A DNA stretch of 24,558 nt from Amanita rubescens (taxonomy: Eukaryota > Basidiomycota > Agaricomycetes > Agaricales > Amanitaceae): positions 1-24,558 of the forward strand of contig WION01000682.1 in NCBI GenBank assembly GCA_015039365.1. The letters run 5' to 3'. Made by a program: the position numbers and the translations under genes. Positions within the stretch are counted from its first letter, which is position 1, and each line of letters begins with the position of its first letter. This document shows positions 20,701 to 24,558 of the stretch, one piece after another. The notes under the pieces were generated by a model, which was not told the DNA's origin, ran no database searches, and saw only the letters and a program-made list of their open reading frames with translations.

Positions 20701-23125
20701 AGGTGAAAAATTATATGCAGTACTGACACAGATAACCCGCAATGCCTCCTGGTTTAACCGTGAAAAGAGGTTTCTGCGAGCTTGATCGGCGTGGAATCTT
20801 CCCAGACTGGTCTGACAAGCCAGGTTCATTCATTGTGTGGTTTTCTTGATCTTCGTGTAAAAGGATATCAAGAAATCCCTCAATGACATAAAAGAGGCCT
20901 TCGAATGATTAGTTGACGTCTCGACTAGCTTCCAAATATTACCTGTCTTATGTTCTCCTGCTTTGACAAGCGTTGTTCCTGCAGAAAAGAATAATATTTC
21001 GACTTCGTTGTTGAGGCCGCTCATATACGCATCCTTTGACGTCACAGACGAACTACCGGTTGCGCTGGACACATCATCTCCGAGATCAAGCAGTGACAAT
21101 GTACCAAAGGGAGAATCAAACACGCCAGGGGCTCTCCGCCGATCAGATGGTTGCAATGCGGGGGAAGCTTCAACAGAATCACTGCCACTCAATGGAGGCT
21201 GCGACAGTCCGATAGATTTAGCTATGCAAGACATAACCTCTTCTCTCAGATCGAAATCTTCTGCCTGCAGGCGACCTTTGCCATTTTGACTCCTCTTATT
21301 CGTGTCAGCGGCCTCTAGATTTCTAGAAATTCGTGGAGAATTGAAAAGGTTGATGTTCCATCGACTATCACTATTCCGCCCTTGGGAGATTAAGAGATCA
21401 CCTGCTGGTAAGACATAGCGACCACTGTGCAGATTAGCTGGTGATGCCCCTTGACTGCTCACGGATGGTGATACGGGCCTACTGGACAGTGCACCGGAGT
21501 GGCGAGGCTTGGGAGAAGACGCGATGGACGAATTCGAGAGACTTAAATAGGCGTCTCGTTCGGTGGTGCTTGAGCTTGCACCATCAAATCGCTGCCTGAG
21601 ATGCTGTAAACCGCCTCCTTCATAAAAGGAATTAGGCAGCGGATGGCAAGCAATATCGTTGATGGCTTTCTCCGTACGCAAAACTTCTCTTGTTAGTCCT
21701 AGGTATTTGTGCGCAGTGTTGAACGTGACCCGGGAGAACCGTGTCAGAATAACTGAATATCGTCAACACGCGAAGGAAAGGAGGTGTTGGGTATATACCT
21801 TGAACCACGTGCCCTGTAGCCTTTGGGTACTTCTTCGTCAATCTCCGGAAGGCTTCTGCAGGAATGACAGCTAATGTCGTATCTTCAAGAGCACGCGCCA
21901 CCACAGCTCGGTGAGCGGGTGCGGCGGATGAATCGGTCCGTGGCCTAGCACCGCGCGTTGTGGATGTAACACTTCGTGCGCTACTATAATGGCTTCCGGA
22001 AGATTTGACGCTATGTGCATGTACAGTCGATGCCGAAGAGAGAGAAGATTGGCGACGTCTGAGACTAGGATTCTCAAGATCTAGCTGAGATACATCCGAA
22101 TCTATTCGGTGCTCCGAGTAGGGCGATGGAAGCCTGATTTGTTGTTCCATACTTTCGTCTGAGGAAATATCTAATCCGTCGTCTTGCCAACTCATTTTGA
22201 CGTCTTCCGTGAACAGGCTCAGGATGGTGAACAAGCTAGACAAAGTTCCACCTGCTCCTACTTCGTTTAATAGTTGGTAGCCGTTCATATCTTCGTCGTC
22301 CCAGAGGTAACGACTCTCTTCCGTCGTTTGGCCTGTCTTTGCATACACTTGAACCATACCATCGATAACACAATAGAAGCTCTTGTCCTGGTCTAGAGAT
22401 ATACTATCTCCTGCAATCAGTCTTCTGGTCTGCAAATGCCTAGCAAGTTCATGAAAGACCTGGACCCCGTCAGTTGATTCCTACGCCTTGATAGTTCCGG
22501 ACCATCATACCTCTTTCTCTAGCTATCAAGAATGTAAGTTAGAAATCATAGTAAACTTTACGGGAAGGTTTACATACAAATCCGAAGACTCTAACTGCCT
22601 GCAAGAAGTCGTCCAGATAGTTGTGGAAGCTTGGAGGCGGTTCTTTCAAGATATCACTAACGTGGTTCAAATCCTACACTCGGTACGGACCTGGTGCATT
22701 GACATCCGGATGAAGCTCGTTTGCATCGGGCTTTACCAAGGGAGGCTCCTTTAACTGCGTATAGTCATTGAGATACCGGAATCGTATCCAGTAGTTGAGC
22801 GCAATGACGGATAGGACGAAAATTATAGCGAAGTTCCAGAAGTCAAGCTAGAAATGACATTATTTCCATCGTCGAACTGAACGCGAAAGACCTCCATACG
22901 GTCAATGTGATTGAGTACGAAAGGACAGCATATAAGTATCTCGGAATTGTGATTGTTGCGATTGCCATGAGTAACTTGGCCCATGATAACAACCACACTG
23001 ACGAGGACTTTAGCTAGAGCACGTTTGTCACCAGAATACCACGCACAGATTACCCAGAAGCACGCAGAAACCAGAGAAACTAACGGGTGATGCAGGATGA
23101 TGTCTGGCAGAGTTTCTGGGTCCAT
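17770..23125 (-). CDS. NTE1: Lysophospholipase NTE1 (neuropathy-target-esterase type, patatin domain)
   Basis: Twenty-four exons give 1403 residues: 23125-23072, 23013-22900, 22847-22691, 22642-22578, 22522-22511, 22459-21799, 21752-20943, 20898-20728, 20675-20517, 20467-20179, 20128-20108, 20056-19783, 19730-19629, 19577-19422, 19374-19333, 19285-19043, 18990-18787, 18738-18594, 18545-18471, 18421-18408, 18361-18305, 18256-18126, 18073-17998, 17949-17770. The first ~80 residues hold hydrophobic, membrane-type helices (one is [15 protein letters not shown]). Three cyclic-nucleotide-binding-like domains start near 135 (with a serine-rich insert), 605 and 735. The patatin catalytic domain follows: GGGGARG at 1100-1106, GTSIG with nucleophile Ser1130, and DGG with Asp1248. 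NTE1 deacylates phosphatidylcholine at the ER to glycerophosphocholine. Exons of 12, 14 and 21 nt are unusual. Exon 1 (18 codons) is the least certain part. Confidence 0.96.
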
Positions 23126-23319
23126 TACTTACGCAGGGAAGACGGTGGTACCGAGGTAGGAGGAGACTTACAGTTGAGCGAATTAAGGTCACGGACGTCA
23201 TCGGTCCGGCGGCATCAGGATTCAGCGCGAGACTTCCATTTTGGTACGTCCGCGTGCGTTCGTTCAATTTCGAGATACGGCTACACGTGTGCAAGCTACT
23301 AGTAGTTACATATCTACAA

Positions 23320-24558
23320 CTAGAACGTGTGTTCTGTCGAGTCTTTCCCAATGGCAGAGGTGCTAGATGACCCTGAAGACACCGTTTGGAGTATCTTATC
23401 AATGTAATTGGCTCCACTCCTAGGAACATGTGTGAATGGATGGTTCCAACGTGCAATTCAACGCAGTAGTACCATTTCTGGTGCGTAAGTACATCACAAT
23501 TGATTTCCTTCTCCTTGCGCTGCACAAGCTGCACATAGGCTAGCATACCATCTTCCTTGAATCTGGCAGCAAGTTCGGCTAACAAAATGTTAAACAATAA
23601 AAGTTTTACATGGTCACTAACGGGCGCACCGGTTGCAGCCGCGTTGCTGTGCAAGCCTGCTAGCGAGATCAGCTGAAGAATAAATCTGTCATAATCAATC
23701 AGCTGCTTCAGCATCATCTCATCACTGTCTCACCCTTCTTTGGCCAGATCCCAAATGAAATTCTTCAAGTCTTGGTCTAGAAACAGTGACAGCGGTTGTA
23801 AGGTGCAAGAATCAATTGAACAAACCAGTGAATCCATGTTTGGACCAGTTAAAGCTTGGGCTTAGATTATACACGAACCATCTTACCGATCTGATCAGCA
23901 TCACCTTGTTTGCAGAAATACGAACTAGACTTACTTCCCAGGGTATCTTTCCCGAATCTTACGGGAGAAGTACCGAGCCTGTTCGAGATCTGGTGATTTT
24001 GTCTCTAACCATAGAAGGTCCGCATAAGGTGCGAACGCCAACGTGCGCTTGATAGCGGCCTATGCCAAACTATGAATAACACATGTGATCAGAATGAGGA
24101 CAAACCTCAACACCACCAGTATAGTGGTAGTATCCTTCTTTGGTACGCGGTGCTGTGGCATTCAGAATGGTCCGTCATTTCCAATGGTTACGAAACTTAC
24201 AGTCCCAATCCAGAACACTGGTTCGCCAAGAATGTCGGTCGCTACTTCGCGCGCGATGCTATTCGATTTACCCGCGACGGCTGCAGCGTACGTCTCGTAG
24301 GCATCATTCTTGTCCTTGATGCTGTCTTTATTGTTGATAGCCTTCTTTACGGCTACAAGGAATGAGATCATGCTAAAGTATTGTCTTGGTTGCATACCTT
24401 GATTAAAGGTGCATAGCTCGTGGGTGCTTGTCCACTCCTCCTCTAGGCGGTCAATTTCTGGGCCAGTTGCACCTTTGGCCTCGGCATCTGCCAATACTTC
24501 TGCAAGACCACGTGGGTTCTTGGTTGTCGTCCCAATGATATATTCATGGTCGGAAACA
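23320..24558 (-). CDS. ICL1: Isocitrate lyase, C-terminal part (runs off the right edge; one-base frame break)
   Basis: Exons in the window are 24558-24398, 24352-24201, 24152-24106, 24059-23935, 23881-23826, 23776-23734, 23685-23630, 23578-23473 and 23419-23320, ending in TAG. The 5' part lies beyond the window. Family landmarks are plain: LAFAPYADLLWLETKSPDL, YNLSPSFNWSKHGF, ISLAGLHSNA, AYVQLVQRKEKE, DVLTHQKWSGANYID. The enzyme cleaves isocitrate to glyoxylate and succinate in the glyoxylate cycle and is needed for growth on acetate or fatty acids. Exon 24352-24201 is one base short: at about 24209-24211 the coding strand reads TTCTGGATTGG where the conserved FWDWD needs TTCTGGGATTGG. Every other junction keeps phase. 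Loss of the base gives an early stop, so this is either a consensus error or a null allele. The C-terminus GKDSTEHTF is not an SKL-type peroxisomal signal. Confidence 0.95.

Noticed and set aside
20775..20800. Third copy of the 106-bp repeat (AGCTTGATCGGCG in NTE1)
   Set aside because: Only 13 bases match and they lie inside a conserved coding exon; chance similarity.
23028..23717. 229-codon minus-strand frame as a separate gene
   Set aside because: Its first half is isocitrate lyase exons plus introns read through, and the rest is intergenic or overlaps NTE1 exon 1.

Overview
The window looks like nuclear DNA of a mushroom-forming basidiomycete (Agaricomycetes). Genes are dense, nearly every one is cut by many short introns (about 44-63 nt, GT...AG or GC...AG, often with a CTNAY branch site), and the recognisable proteins read like agaricomycete orthologues. 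No species can be named from the sequence alone. Exon borders below were worked out by hand from splice signals, reading phase and protein-family conservation. The spliced lengths of the eight complete gene models divide by three.

Layout. Positions 1-348 (+) hold the 3' end of a proline-rich, PPxY-containing protein whose frame breaks once. Positions 349-4624 are accessory and gene-poor. They hold a 106/108-bp direct repeat (730-835 and 3355-3462) that brackets a decayed P-loop NTPase gene (1375-3115, -) of the large basidiomycete Crinkler/RHS-like family, with three in-frame TGA codons. From 4625 on the DNA is ordinary housekeeping sequence: a SAM-dependent methyltransferase (4625-6984, -), the nuclear exosome cofactor LRP1/C1D (7738-8860, +), an F-box/LRR protein (10 kb region, -), the HOPS/CORVET Sec1-family subunit VPS33 (13070-15627, -), a small F-box-like protein (15719-16973, +), a FHIT/HNT2 dinucleoside-polyphosphate hydrolase (16999-17659, -), the lysophospholipase NTE1 (17770-23125, -, 24 exons), and the 3' two-fifths or so of isocitrate lyase (23320 to beyond the right edge, -).

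The housekeeping genes do not form a pathway; they are neighbours with short spacers (25 bp between the convergent F-box and FHIT genes, 91 bp between the divergent VPS33 and F-box starts). Their functions cover RNA decay, vacuolar membrane fusion, ER phospholipid turnover, nucleotide-signal hydrolysis and the glyoxylate cycle.

The most notable observations are: the repeat-bracketed NTPase relic whose only frame lesions are TGA codons; three GC-AG introns; three micro-exons (12, 14 and 21 nt) in NTE1; a one-base loss in a G run that breaks isocitrate lyase at an invariant motif and is probably a consensus error; and a doubled MluI-box-like repeat beside VPS33. I found no convincing new multi-gene system.
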